A stretch of DNA of 54,569 bases from Stenocarpella maydis (taxonomy: Eukaryota > Ascomycota > Sordariomycetes > Diaporthales > Diaporthaceae): assembly GCA_002270565.1 (NCBI GenBank), contig NQMI01000175.1, positions 4,580 to 59,148 on the forward strand, written 5' to 3'. The translations under genes were made by a program, and so were the position numbers. Below are positions 1 through 11,700 of this stretch, piece by piece (the stretch's first letter is position 1; the number at the start of each line of letters is the position of its first letter). The notes under the pieces were generated by a model. It had not been told where the DNA came from and ran no database searches. It saw nothing but the letters and a program-made list of their open reading frames with translations.

Positions 1-494
1 AAATTTATAAAGTAATAAGTCTGGTACTTATTTATAGGCCTAATATTATGTAATATTAGTAAGAAGTTAGCTATATTTTATATATTTGAAATAATCAACA
101 GAAATACTTAAATATTTTAATTATTAATATATTTAATAAGTATTTGTTTTTCAATTTCATCAAGTTTACAGGTACTAATATATAACTACTTACACCTTTA
201 TCATTAATTTATTTTATATTATAGTATTATATAAAGAATATTAAATATTTAATTAGCTTTATATATATTATTATAGGTTTTATGTTATTTATTGTAAAGT
301 TTTAAATAGTTTAAATTACTAAAAGTGTTTTACTTTTTTAATATATATAGTATTTATTATTATTGTAAACTGCGAATGCATTAAATATATAAGTGGGTAG
401 ACTAGAATAAGAATAATACGAAAATTAGGATCATAATTATTACTGAAAAAGAACTATTTTATGAAAACCTTAAAACTTATAAGCCTACTTATAC
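1..494. other. AT-rich RIP-like sequence, no gene
   Basis: Almost entirely A and T with abundant TA dinucleotides and no open frame of note. The composition matches the mutated transposon block at the other end of the window. I see no recognisable domain. Probably eroded transposon DNA. Confidence 0.6.
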
Positions 495-882
495 TGAAAA
501 CCGGCCAAAAGGGAGCAAGAGGACAAAACCTCCACACACACAAGAAGGCACACATTCTGCCAGAGCCTTGATCAAGCAACCACCCCAAGAGGAGCGTGAA
601 AGGCAAGAAGGGGAGGCCCTAACGCAATAAGAGAGTTATAAGGGGAATAAAGGGTATCAAAAAGGGAGAGGCAGAAAAAGAAGGTATAAGAAAAGATTTC
701 ATAGTATATATATATATATCTAACAGATATAAATTCATAGGGTATAACAAGATTAATTCTCTAGTACTAGAAATATCTTAAAAGTAACGTAAGAGGGCCC
801 CTTCTTATAGTCTTAAGGAAGATGCTAAGGCTGATTTTCCTCCAGATTCCGAAATATACTGTTTCCCCTAGACCCTGGAACA
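495..882. repeat. LTR-like direct repeat, left copy
   Basis: Shares long blocks with 1323-1718, for example GAGCAAGAGGACAAAACCTCC, CACATTCTGCCAGAGCC / CATACATTCTGCCAGAGCC and the terminal CCCCTAGACCC(T/C)GGAACA. Contains a run of TA dinucleotides at about 706-720. Confidence 0.6.
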
Positions 883-899
883 CACCCCTCTCCAGATCA

Positions 900-1015
900 T
901 GTTAAACGGAACCGCTCAGCAGGGCGTTGGTACTCCGTGCAAGGAGTTACCCTAGACTTTGTTGTAAGGAGTTACCCTAGACTTCCTAGCAAGGAGTTAC
1001 CCTAGACTTGCGAGT
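900..1015 (+). repeat. 5' 116 nt of an LTR, broken at an N
   Basis: Begins TGTTAAACGGAACC and matches the reverse complement of 53435-53550 with a single difference (T for C in the first tandem unit). It carries three 25-bp tandem units built around AAGGAGTTACCCTAGACTT. The match ends at 1015 and the next base is N (1016), so the rest of this LTR is absent here. Sequence after the N (GGTATAGAG) faintly resembles an initiator-tRNA primer-binding site of Copia elements, but this is weak. Confidence 0.7.
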
Positions 1016-1322
1016 NGGTATAGAGATCAGACCAGCCTTGCACATACCTGCTCCTATCGCCACTAGATTAACTATAGGCGACTTTGGAGGATAAATCTAG
1101 CCTTTACATAATAGCAAAATTCTCTATTAAAAGCAAAAGAGCGCTATAGCTTTAATTAGAATCAAATGATATCAGAAGTATAAAGATTTACTCCCCTGAA
1201 GTGGCTGATAACCTTATAAATAAAATAGGGAATCCAGGCCTAAAAGCTGAGGAACTTTATAATAGCTGAAGAAACCTCATTAGCTGAAGAAACCCATATT
1301 CAATTTATGGGGCAGATATTAG

Positions 1323-1718
1323 TAAAAATGGGCCCAGAGGGAGAGCAAGAGGACAAAACCTCCTTACATACAAAAAGGCATACATTCTGCCAGAGCCCTA
1401 ATCAAGCAACCACCCTAAGAGAAGCATGGAAGGCAAGAAGAGGAGCCCCTAATGCGATAGAAGAGTTATAAGGGGAATAGAGGGTGCTAAAAAGGAGAGG
1501 CAGAAAAAGAGGGTATAAGAAATAATTTCATAGTATACATATATATATCTAATAGATATAAATTCACAGGGTATAAAAAGATTGATTCTCTAGGACTAGA
1601 AATTTCTCAAAAGCAATGCAGGAAGGCCCCTTCTTATAGTCTTGGAGGGAGGGGGGGATGCCAAGGCTGGTTTTCCTCTGGATTCCGAAACATGCCGGTT
1701 CCCCTAGACCCCGGAACA
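1323..1718. repeat. LTR-like direct repeat, right copy
   Basis: Second copy of the 495-882 repeat. It keeps more CpA and TpG than the left copy in places (for example GCATGGAAGG), so the two copies have mutated independently. Confidence 0.6.
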
Positions 1719-2440
1719 ATATAATATAGATTTCTATATGTTAGTAATATTAAGAAATAAACTAATTATGTAATAAATCTTAAATAAATATAATTCTATA
1801 AAATAAATTTTAGTAATAAAATACTATATTTTTTATATATTTTATTAAATCTTAGCTAATTATAATCAGTTTAATAGCAGAAATTTCAAATTTAAGCTTT
1901 TTAGCTCATTTTTAAATCTAGTATATTAAATTTCGTATAATTCAGAGATTTAAATAATAATTAATAAAATATATAATATAAACTAGAAAACTTTGCTTTA
2001 TATAATAGTATTTTTTTCACATTTATTACATCATTTACCAACTGTTTAATACTCTTATTAGTAAGAATTATATATGTATATATATATAAATTCCAAGCGC
2101 TCTATATACATATATATATATATATATATATAAGGAGTCTTATATATATATATATTATTATAACTCTAATATTAGCTTTTATGTATTACTTTATAATAAT
2201 CGTGTTATATTATAGAGGAAGTTTGATAATAAGAAAAAAATCCCTTATTGAGGAATTAAAGTTCTATATAGGGGGGGTACTAGATGCAAATATCGCGTTA
2301 TGCGTATGCAGGGGGGGCTGGAATAAGGGGGCTGGAATAGGGGCGGCCGAATGTGGGCCACCCACGTTACTGGCGGTCCTTCTCCTTCTCTGCCCTGTCA
2401 GACTGTCTATGAGGAGCTCTCTTGACAAGGGGAGAGCATA
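1719..2440. other. AT-rich block with (AT)n tracts, no gene
   Basis: Dense AT sequence with TATATA microsatellites at about 2070-2085 and 2108-2155. The composition switches abruptly to balanced, GC-containing DNA near 2270-2440, marking the left edge of the gene-rich segment. Short open frames across the boundary show no protein-like sequence. Confidence 0.6.
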
Positions 2441-3744
2441 TTAGTCTTGAGCGTCGGGATTCACCCTGGAGCAGGATGGATTGGTGACAAGTGTAGGCTC
2501 TCCGAGGGGGACATCCAAGCCTCGCCGGATCTGGAACAGCAATCTTCATTACCCGTGTGGATCGGCTTGCTTGGGACCGCTTTGAGTTGCTGTTAAGCCA
2601 GGGGAATACCAAGCCTCCGCCTCCCAATAGCTGTCATGCCATTTGGATAAGGGTTGAATGCAATACATATGTAGTCTTTCTGACCGCCTCTGTGCTCTGA
2701 TATTTGGCTTAGTACCTGTGTGCTTTCATCCTGACCCTCTCGTCGGCTTTGAAATTGGATATTAGCACTTGCAAAAAACGACCGAGTCTATACACCTAAT
2801 TGATACACGCGAGGATCGATTACGCTTTGAAACTAGGCATAGAAATCTGCGCTGTGGATCTTAGTATTGGTTGTGGCAGAGGGTGTTGTGAGTTGCTGGC
2901 AGTAGGTGTTAGGTCTAGGTGCTTTCTATCTACGGAGTACTAGGTAATTTACTGCGATATACCGACGTACCATCCGTTTCTGCATGTGCGAACCTCTGGC
3001 CTCTCCCGTTTTATTTGTCTATATCTTGCACCCCGATCGACCGACCGCCTTTCTCTATTTTGTCGAGGGTGCGGCAGGAAGAGTAGTAGTGCTCAGCAGC
3101 ACGAGTCTCTGCACTCGCATACTCCAACTTCCTAGTTCTGCATTACCGTGGACGCCTGCTCATCTTGACCCGTCTGTCCTTGTAGCGAAATGAGATATGC
3201 CACCACGTGGATCAGGACCAAAATGCCTGCTGGAGTTCAAAACATACAAAAACGCACCGCTTAGACCCGAACTGAGCGAGGTTGGACGAGGGGTTTTGTT
3301 ATCAGAACCGCCAGAGTAGTTGATACACAAACTCTTGCTTGGTCCTTGTTGCACGGAAGTGTTTCGAATGGTACACCAATCACGCTGTGGCCGTCTGGCT
3401 TTGTAGGGCGGGCATGTCATGCTCGCCCTCGGTTCCACCCCCTTGTCCTGCATCCCATGCTCGGCCATCGAAGCCAACAGGGCTCGATGCCTGATTGTAG
3501 AGAATACCCGAGCTGTTCATACGTAGGTACTTAGTTACTAGTTAGACCTTGTGCCTGGACCCTGTGCACGCATTGACCATCTACTCAAGAACTGGGCCGT
3601 CGCGATAAGCCGATAATCCCAAGGCCGACCAAAACTTTTTGGGTGGGTCCCAATCGATTTCGCGACTTGGAGCGCTGCAAACCCAGTTGCAAGCCGCCAC
3701 TGCTCGTCTCGTTTTATCACAATTGACTGCCGAGCACTGCAGAG
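2441..3744. other. intergenic, upstream of EBP2
   Basis: Balanced base composition and no convincing gene on either strand; open frames are below about 105 codons and have no recognisable motif. The last few hundred bases must hold the EBP2 promoter and 5' leader. I see no tRNA or other RNA gene. Confidence 0.5.
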
Positions 3745-5224
3745 ATGGCACCGCGCAGCAAGCTCAAGATTGCCCTCGCGGCGGAGAAGGGTGTCACAGA
3801 TAAGGTCGGTCGCTCCTGTCTTTGGGGCACTTTTGCGACGGCATAATTCCAACCTCCCTGCTGACTTACCTTCCATACGGCTTACAGAAGATCAAACAAA
3901 TCAAAGAAAAGAAGAAGCACCAGGCCATCATAAAAGAAAAGCGCAAGAAGGGGCTCCTGCCACAAAAGGACGGCAAGCAAGAGGACAAAGACTGGGAAGA
4001 CGAGGACGACTCCGAGGGCGAGCATGGCGAAGGCCTCCTGGAAACAGAGGCGGAGGAATCCGACCAAGACGACGACGACGACGACGGGTTCGTCCAGGGT
4101 GAGGCAAGTACTGCAGCATTACTCAACGAGAGCGACACCGATTCCGAGTCAGAGGTCGACATGGAGGAGAAAATAGAGCGGAAACCAAAATCCATCCTCA
4201 AAAAGACCGACAATAGGCGCAAACAACGTCTCGCCGAGGCCAACAAGGAGGACGACGACGACGCAGAGGAGGAGGATTCCGACATCGCGCTTTCCGATCT
4301 GGAGGACCTGCCCGAGGAAGAACGCGAGGACCTCCTCGTCAAGACCAAGCTCTCCATCAACAACCAGCCCGCCCTCCTCGCCGCCGTGAAACGCATCTCC
4401 ATACCAAAGGACGCGAGCACGCCCTTCTCCACGCACCAGACGGTCGTCTCTTTGGAGCCCACGGAGCCCAAGATCGAGGACATATCCGACGACCTGCAGC
4501 GCGAGCTGCAGCTGTACGCGCAGTCGCTCGAGGCGGCCAACCGTGCGCGTGCTCTGCTCAAGGCCGAGGGCGTGCCCTTCTCGCGGCCCAAGGACTACTT
4601 CGCCGAGATGGCCAAGGACGACGGGCACATGGAGAAGGTCAAGGCCAAGCTGGTTGAGGAGGCCACCGCCAAGAAGGCCTCGGCCGAGGCGAGGAAGCTG
4701 CGCGACCTCAAGAAGTTCGGCAAGCAGGTGCAGGTTGCGAAGCTGCAGGAGAGGCACAAGGAGAAGCGCGAGACGCTGGAGAAGATCAAGGCCCTGAAGA
4801 AGAGTACGTATCTACCGCCTCCAGGGGAGAGGCTCGTGGTGTCCCCGTGAAGGTGCGTCAGATTGCCTGAGGCTAACTAGATAACTCCCGTATAGAGCGC
4901 GCCGAGAACGGCGGCGACCTCGACACCCACGAGGCGGACCTCTTCGACGTCGGCGTCGAAAACGAGCTCAATAAGCCTGGGAAGCGGTCGCGGCCCGACC
5001 GGGACGGCGGAAGGGGTGCCCCGAATCCCAAGCGGGCCAAGAAGGACGCTAAGTTCGGCTTCGGCGGCAAGAAGCGGCACTCCAAGTCGGGCGACGCCAT
5101 GAGCTCAGGCGACGTGAGCGGGTTCAGCGCAAAGGGCATGAAGGGGAAGGGGGCGCCTCAGAAGATTGCCAAGACGGCGCGCCTGGGTAAGTCTAAGAGG
5201 AAGACCATGGCTGGGAAGCGGTGA
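3745..5224 (+). CDS. EBP2: rRNA-processing protein Ebp2
   Basis: Nucleolar protein needed for pre-27S rRNA processing and 60S subunit assembly (family knowledge). Exons 3745-3804, 3888-4803 and 4896-5224 give 434 aa. The start ATG gives MAPRSKLKIALAAEKGV, matching the short N-terminus expected for fungal Ebp2. Residues about 20-160 form a long Lys-rich and then Asp/Glu-rich low-complexity tract. The conserved Ebp2 core follows (ELQLYAQSLEAANRARALL, then SRPKDYFAEMAKDDGHMEKV), with a Lys/Arg-rich coiled-coil segment. The third exon supplies the basic tail with FGFGGKKR, ending KSKRKTMAGKR. Intron 1 has an unusual donor (GTCGGT) but a good branch site (CTGAC at 3861); intron 2 is GTACGT...TATAG. 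Without intron 1 the frame hits a stop, so it is required. A Ser-rich open frame on the opposite strand is only a shadow of the acidic codons. Confidence 0.93.
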
Positions 5225-6871
5225 TGAGCTGCGGTCAAGGATACGGACTGGGGAAGATGGCGGCACACGGTTTCTTGGTCGTGGCATAATGTGATATCCC
5301 ACTGACCTGGGCGGCGCTGAGGGAGAGAACAATACTAAAAAACGCAAAGACACCGTGCAATAAGCAGATGTTGGCAAGACGTTGCCAGACGTATTTACAA
5401 CTTGGCTTAGCTGTACAGTACACGCTGGTCTGCAGATTGAACAGACGTCTCGTGGCCAGTCCCAACAACAGTCTTCATTATAAATAATAAATATAGTCAT
5501 GATATCTGACAACGGACGAGACGTACTCAGTCTCTAACACCAGGTTGGGAGGCATCCAGCCGGATGTGTGAGAGCAGTCCCACGTAAGCATCTGGAGTGT
5601 CCCGTCGTCCGTTGGGGTTGATAGAGTTCAAGCCGCAGTCCGAAGCGCAGAGTTTCTTTTTTTCTTTCCTTACCTTCTTCTTTCCCCATATCCCTATATC
5701 ATCCAAGCTACAGTAGTCACTGTTGGGACGGAGTAATCAGAAAGAATCCTCAGAGGAATGTCAAGGGTTGTTTGAAGCTATTCTGCTCCCCGTTGTCTAC
5801 AAAGACTTGCTAACCACGGCATCTCAGCCGCTCACTCGACTCTGGTATTAAGTCTGTACACGGAGGCCAGGGGCGTACTGTAATAGCTAATGCTCGGAGT
5901 TCGTATACGTCAAGATCACGGTCTGCATTTTAAAGCGACAGCAGAGCTTTGGTCAAAAAGTACTGGTCTCCTTCATCTCCACAAGAGGTCAGCGGTCTCC
6001 CACTTCTTCAGCTTCCTTCCTCCAGGTATCATTTCGTCTCCTACTTTGAAAATCACCCGCTCCCTATGCAAAAGGAATAGAAAAGAAAATATTTCGTGTG
6101 AAACGTCGCGGTAGCGAGCCTTTCCATCCTGTTTTTGGCCATGTCCTTGGTTCATCATGATGCAAGCAGCAGACTCGAAAAACAACAACAAAAGAAACCA
6201 GTAACCACGGTGGGTGGGCATTATATGTGAGGGCAGAAACCCGACAAAGCGGTTATTCAAAGCAACCAAGCGCCGTTGACGGGCCATGCATGTATCGTGG
6301 CGTCCCAGGAGAACAAAACCTGGGAAAGGTATTGACCTAAAACTTCCATCCTGTCCCGCACTACCGTTCCATCTTCTCGTCAATAAAATAGGCCAAGGCG
6401 AGAGCTCGACACCTGTCCAGGATTGCTGGAGGAAACTGGGCGGTCATTAGGCCGAGCACGCTGTGCGGGATGCTGCGGGGACGTCTTCATCCGAGACTGG
6501 CAAGGTCATCGAACCTGGTAGGCGAGCGCGGGGAGGAGGATTGGATCGTTCTCTCCGAACAAGAGCAGCTGCTTTGTTCTTTCAATCATTCGGCCTCCTG
6601 GCAAAGAGCATGAGGAGCTGGGGACAGGCGTGTCCGATTAAATCAAAGTCGTGGTGCCTTTGACCGGCGAGAACCAATTCCCTTGAAAACCTTCCAAAAG
6701 TATCGCAACGTGAACAGGGACGCCCCCAAAATATGCGTGCTTCACAATGCTGTCGGGCCGCACAAAGACCAGATACGTCATGCTGCAAAGTAGACATTAT
6801 GCCCAGGTGGCTCCGTGACCGCATCGAACCCACCGATGATGAGAAAGCAGACGCTGAAGAGGGGGCATCAT
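5225..6871. other. convergent intergenic region EBP2 / samB
   Basis: 1.6 kb between two 3' ends. It contains both 3' UTRs and polyadenylation regions; open frames reach about 158 codons but read as shadows. No RNA gene or repeat recognised. Confidence 0.5.
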
Positions 6872-8731
6872 TCATTGCGTTGCAGCGACACACCAGTGGC
6901 GATGGAAAGCCCATGCGCTCTTTTGACACTCCTTGCTGCAGTATTTTGTTCGCCGGCACCGCCGACATTTGGCAAACTGGCGGGTGTACTCCTCCCATTT
7001 CCCGCACTGATAATAAGCGCACTGGCGGATGCCGCCCCGCGTGTCGTCCTTCCGGCACAGGTTCCTCATAACGACCCCGGCCCAGTACTGCATGTCTGTA
7101 CTGTGGTAGCGGACCGTGAACTTTTCGACCAGTGGGAAGATGTTCAGGTCGTTGGGCAGGAGGTACTCCTCCTCAAACTCCTCCTCGTCCTCGGACAGTT
7201 CCACCGGCACGTCGTCACCCTCAACAGCCGTGATTTCCTTGCCGATCTTCAGCCGCGGCACCAGATGGCTCTTCTGGAAGTAGGTACGGAGGTTGCAGTA
7301 TTTGGAGACGTAAGCGAGTAGCTGTAGAGACATGAGCACGTCCTCCTCGCGAGGCATGGCGGCCATCATTTGCGGGTTGGGGTTCATCTGACGGCCCAGG
7401 AGATAATGCGGGACGCTGGCGGTTGGCATTGTTGGCTGCGGAGGGCTGACCATCGTAGGCCTGTTGGGGGAGAGGCCAAGTGTCGGCCCGGGGGTGGGGG
7501 TGGTGTTCATTATGCTCCCGTCCATTGGCGTCCGGTGCGTGATGTTAAATGTCCCATCTTGCTGGTTATCAGATCCGTTGGGGGGGGTCAAATCAATCGA
7601 TGTCTCGGCGAGTATGCTGTCTTCGCCCTCCATGCTGATATCCTGGATTCCGACGTTCTGTATGTCGGCGGTCCCGGACATTTCGGCATCGGGTGAGTCA
7701 TCCGACTGCATGCTGTCGCCGTTCAGATCGTCCGAGTCGGCGGTGGAGTTCTGGTGGCGTATGGACGGGCGGCGGCGAGATCTCGAAGCTTGTGCCATAC
7801 CGGAAGCAGGTCGAACGGTGGGTGACCTCATCTGAGGAGGCGGAAGAGGGGTCGTCGGGGAGGTCGGCTGCGAAGATAACGAGTGAAGGCCGAAAGGCAT
7901 CATCGACGCCAGCCTGTCGACATCCCTTACTGGTCTGATAAAGGTATCGTTGTCCGTGTTGGCGACGGTAGACGCAAGCGGCTGGAGGGATTGACGAGTT
8001 AAGTTGATGGTGCTTTGCCGCGGGTCTTGCGTTCTGTGATGATGATGGCGGTGTGCGTGGAACGGGGCCCGCTCCGTGGGAGTCGTGGCGGTATACTGAG
8101 AGATGGTAGGGGTGGTGTCGGGTTGCGTCTGCTCTGCCGGTGCCGAAGGGCCGGCACCTGCAGGGAAAGACACGGAGGTGATGTCGATGCTAGGGGGAGG
8201 CGCCTGTCGTCGAAAAGCTCTGTGGTCCACGTCGAGGCGGTTCGACCGGTTGGAAAAGCTGCCGGACTTTGAGATGCCGCTGTGGTCATGCCTGGACCGG
8301 CTGGGGTTTTCCTGCAGGCGCTTCTTCTTTTCCTCCTTTTCTCTCAATTTTTCTGTGACCTTGATATAATTGTCGAGGATTGTGGCGATGACGGGGACCA
8401 TGTCGGCCTCAACGACCCTGGTGCGGACGGCCTCGGTGCCTCTAACCCCTATGTTGACGACACATTGAAAAGCCAGGTTCCATTTCCACATGTCCATCAT
8501 GTCCTTGCTCCTGCCCTGCTTGAGGATACATATTAGGCGCTCGATGCCTCCGTCAACGGTGAGGATATCCCGAATGCGAGCGGAGGAGGTGGTGAGATAT
8601 GCCAGGTGGTTTAGAGAGTTGATTAGAGGTAGCGTGGATGTACAGTCGAGGGCTCGCCTGTCGTAGAGGGCGGTGGTGATGCCCACCGAAGCCTTGTTGA
8701 CGTTGGGGATGCTGAAATTGACTTCCCTCAT
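6872..8731 (-). CDS. samB: MYND-type zinc finger protein SamB/Mub1
   Basis: Single-exon gene of 619 aa. The N-terminal about 140 residues (MREVNFSIPNVNKASVGI, then armadillo-like helices with SLNHLAYLTTSSARIRDIL) are the conserved SamB/Mub1 domain. A long, poorly conserved Ser/Pro/Thr-rich middle follows (about 145-430), then a second conserved block (LSLQLLAYVSKYCNLRTYF-like). The C-terminal MYND finger has ligands Cys571, 576, 589, 592, 598, 602, His610 and Cys614; the first pair is spaced CX4C. In yeast Mub1 works with the Ubr2 ubiquitin ligase on Rpn4 turnover. In Aspergillus nidulans samB affects conidiophore development and cell polarity. Those roles are known for relatives and inferred here. 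The gene is convergent with EBP2 and has an unusually long gene-free upstream region carrying an 8-bp minisatellite. Confidence 0.93.
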   Translation of the reverse strand: MREVNFSIPNVNKASVGITTALYDRRALDCTSTLPLINSLNHLAYLTTSSARIRDILTVDGGIERLICILKQGRSKDMMDMWKWNLAFQCVVNIGVRGTEAVRTRVVEADMVPVIATILDNYIKVTEKLREKEEKKKRLQENPSRSRHDHSGISKSGSFSNRSNRLDVDHRAFRRQAPPPSIDITSVSFPAGAGPSAPAEQTQPDTTPTISQYTATTPTERAPFHAHRHHHHRTQDPRQSTINLTRQSLQPLASTVANTDNDTFIRPVRDVDRLASMMPFGLHSLSSQPTSPTTPLPPPQMRSPTVRPASGMAQASRSRRRPSIRHQNSTADSDDLNGDSMQSDDSPDAEMSGTADIQNVGIQDISMEGEDSILAETSIDLTPPNGSDNQQDGTFNITHRTPMDGSIMNTTPTPGPTLGLSPNRPTMVSPPQPTMPTASVPHYLLGRQMNPNPQMMAAMPREEDVLMSLQLLAYVSKYCNLRTYFQKSHLVPRLKIGKEITAVEGDDVPVELSEDEEEFEEEYLLPNDLNIFPLVEKFTVRYHSTDMQYWAGVVMRNLCRKDDTRGGIRQCAYYQCGKWEEYTRQFAKCRRCRRTKYCSKECQKSAWAFHRHWCVAATQ

Positions 8732-11700
8732 GATGGGCTGTCAAGATCAGGGTGAACCTGCGAGGAGTGGATGATTGGCAGGCAGGGTGGCGGAGTTCGG
8801 AGGACGGCTAAGGATGAGGATGAGGTTGAGGATTATAGCGATTCGAAACTCTCCAACCCCTGAATGTTGGAGTTGCGGCCGGGCGCGTCTGAGGGCTATT
8901 TATTTTGGGTTTATACAATGGTGCTGCGCGGCCGTGGAGGAGAGCGGCGGCAGCAGATGACGCAAAAAAGGCAGGAGGATCGTTCGTAATGGTCGTGCTT
9001 TAATCGAAGTAATTTGGCAGGCCGGGATGCAAGGCCGGGGGAGGGTGGTGAGGTGCGAATCCGAGAGATTGCCTCGACAGGAATGCGGCGTGGTCGAGGC
9101 GCGGGCCGGGGGATTGAGGAAATCGAAGGGCTCGAAGGGGTTGTGACGTTAGAAAGGAGCGAGTGGGAGAGCGGCCGAGATCAGGTAGGGATGGTGAGAT
9201 GGCGTGGAGGAAACAAAAAAACGAAGTGGAAGGGGAATCGGTCGATGATTTGTGTCGAGAGTGTTGGCGGTGTGGTATCAGGTTTCAGTTGAGGGTCGGA
9301 CCAGGATGGGTGAGGAGAGCAGGAGTGACCGTAATCTGTAGGGCGACTCGAAACGGGTTATCCGTGTGGTGTGTGGTGTGTGGTGTGGTGGTGGCTAATG
9401 CCGCCTCTTCGCCCGCCCACTGTCCCGTCTCACTCTGGCTCTGGCTCTGGCTCTGGGGCTCTCGGGCTCTCTGGCTCTCTGGCTCTCTGGCTCTCTGGCT
9501 CTCTGGCTCTCTGGCTCTCTGGCTCTCTGGCTCTCTGGCTCTCTGGCTCTCTGGCTCTCAGCCTGAGCACCTCTCTCTCCCCCCCACTCGGGCTTACTAA
9601 CAGACAGACTGATTGACTATGTGCTGCTGGTGCTAGTCTCGGGCAATCCGCAGCAGTTGACGCATTTGGCCTGGTGTTGGGCACGGGTGGGCGAGGATGA
9701 GATGACAAGAGGGAGGCTCAGGGTAAGGAACAGGAAGGTCGGCAGGTGGTTCAGGGGATGGGGCATGGACGAAGAAATTGAAGAAAAGAATGAACCTGAT
9801 CAATCAATCCATCCCCAATCAAAGGAACCGTGGTGCGTGCCCAAGGCTGGGCCTGATTGACAGTGGCAGTGGCGCTGGCAGGGGCCCCAGCAGCGCAGCT
9901 GGGAGAGGGAGCGAAGAGAGTGGGGAAAGACGGCCCAGCCCCCAGGGCCCAGGACCGCACCCCATGCCTAGGTATTGTACACTACAGGCGTTACAGGCAG
10001 GCAGTCCACCTGTCCGAGCATTGAGGTCCAATATGGAGAGATTGGAGAGCCAGCTGGGGCCCTTCGCTATTAGGCAGGCTGGCAGGCTGAGCAAGGGCAG
10101 TGTACTCCATGCCGGGCACTCTCCATCCAGGCGGCTTAAACCACGTGAGGTACCTAGGTAGGTAGCCGGATTCCTTCCCTCGCCAATCACCGGGGAACTA
10201 TTTGACAAGATTGGACGTCCCGGCACCCGCAATTACTGAGCCAAGAGAACGCATGCATGGCAGGACACAGGCATGCAGGCAAGCAAACATATAAACATAC
10301 AGTCCAAACCCCCTCCTGTAAGTCCTCGAGGGGTATTATTATCTCGACATGTCTGGGATTCTTCCCTTGGGTCGCATGCATCGTCAAGTAGGCCCGCCAC
10401 CGCATTATTCATGATGCCGTGTGCTGCTGAGGCGAGGTGATGCCCCTGCTCACCGGCAGCGCATGGCGCGCCTGCATGTAATTACAGCCTGGCGATGGCA
10501 CGCCTGGTCAAGGTCAGTGGACACCCGCCCTCCTCCAATCTATGATGCAACATACTAATACCTGTGGCGGGGTCCAAGAGTCGCAAGAGAGAAGGCATAT
10601 TTTTACTTGATCGCCGGGACGTCACTGCACATATCTGCTCCTTCAATACACTCTACCCTGGTATGGTGGACATCGGCTCCGAGAGAGGGCTGGAGTCTCT
10701 CCAGTACACCAGCACACAAGACTATCGCCTCGGCGGGCGGGAACTCGGGGCGGGTCCAGACACCCCAAATGTTCCCACACAAAACCACCAAAACGAGCCT
10801 TTTTGTTCCCAATCGAGGTGTGACGCTGTTTGCCGGCAGCACCTGCAGCCAGGACTCCCAGGGAGCTTCGGAAGCAAATGCCAAGTATCAGCACCACGTC
10901 TGTGTGCGCAAGTTGTCCTGCAGATTGAAGTGCTGCCCCCGCCCCGAAGCCCAATTCATGCTGCTTCCCACCTGCGATGTCGCTTTGCGTCCCTGCTCTC
11001 GAGACCGTCTGGAGTGTGGCTCTTGCACACTAACTGACTCGACCTGGGGAGGGGGGTCCGGCGGGCACTTCAGGACAACAGAAACGGCTTGTCGACACCG
11101 TGGGAGTGGCAGGTGCCATATGAGATCAGCTCCCACACGGCAGCTTATTGGAGCAAGCATCATCCAATGCGGCCACGGCCTGCCCATGTCCCCCCAACCC
11201 GGCAACGCAACAGCCAGATGCCCTCGATACCCAGGCCAAAGAAAAGATCGTCGCCGTGCTAGTAATTCGGCTCGTCTTTTTGCCCATGCGATAGCGGAAA
11301 ACACATATATGGACGGGAAAACACGCACACTGGGCACGGCACAGCACAGCACAGCCCAAGAGCCGACTCATAATTGTGTATTGTATTTCTGCAGCAACAC
11401 AATAGTGTAGAGCGCGAGAGGAGGGGTGGGATCAAACTTCCCGCCACATCGAGCCTCCCTCCGTTCTTGGCCTAAGCCAGGCTCGCCAATCAGCTCAGCT
11501 CGGGGGTGTGTGCCTTGACAACAGAGCCCGACCTCGTGCATTAGCCCCGAAAGGGCCTCACGAGACGAAGAGCGCGGGTGGGTTGGAGGGTGGGAACGAA
11601 GGTTTCGGGCCAGTGGCTTTGCCCTTCGCTTCTTTGATTTATTAGAGCTACTCTCCCTGTCTCCTCTATCCCCTCCCGTGCCGTGTTAGCAACCAGCACG

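Larger units (their letters stand above)
495..1718. mobile_element. short LTR-like element (two direct repeats around 440 bp)
   Basis: Two direct repeats of about 390 bp (495-882 and 1323-1718) enclose about 440 bp. The left copy starts TG (TGAAAACCGGCC) and ends CA (CTGGAACA). The right copy starts TAAAAATGGGCC, which fits a RIP-altered TG, and ends CGGAACA. Differences between the copies are mostly C/T and G/A. The interior has no coding potential and is interrupted at 900-1016 by a piece of an unrelated LTR and an N. A convincing target-site duplication is not visible. This could be a non-autonomous LTR retrotransposon or an internally deleted one; the superfamily cannot be assigned. Confidence 0.5.

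Noticed and set aside
3866..4591. 241-codon Ser/Arg-rich frame antisense to EBP2
   Set aside because: It is the complement of the Asp/Glu/Lys codon-rich EBP2 exon; EBP2 is clearly the real gene.
9163..9708. Open frames through the 8-bp repeat
   Set aside because: Their length comes from the stop-free tandem repeat; the encoded repeats (LALWLSGS, REPESQRA) are artefacts.
10607..11410. 267-codon open frame on the plus strand
   Set aside because: No family resemblance, composition rich in Ser/Cys/His/Arg, no splice-consistent continuation, and equally long frames overlap on the other strand.
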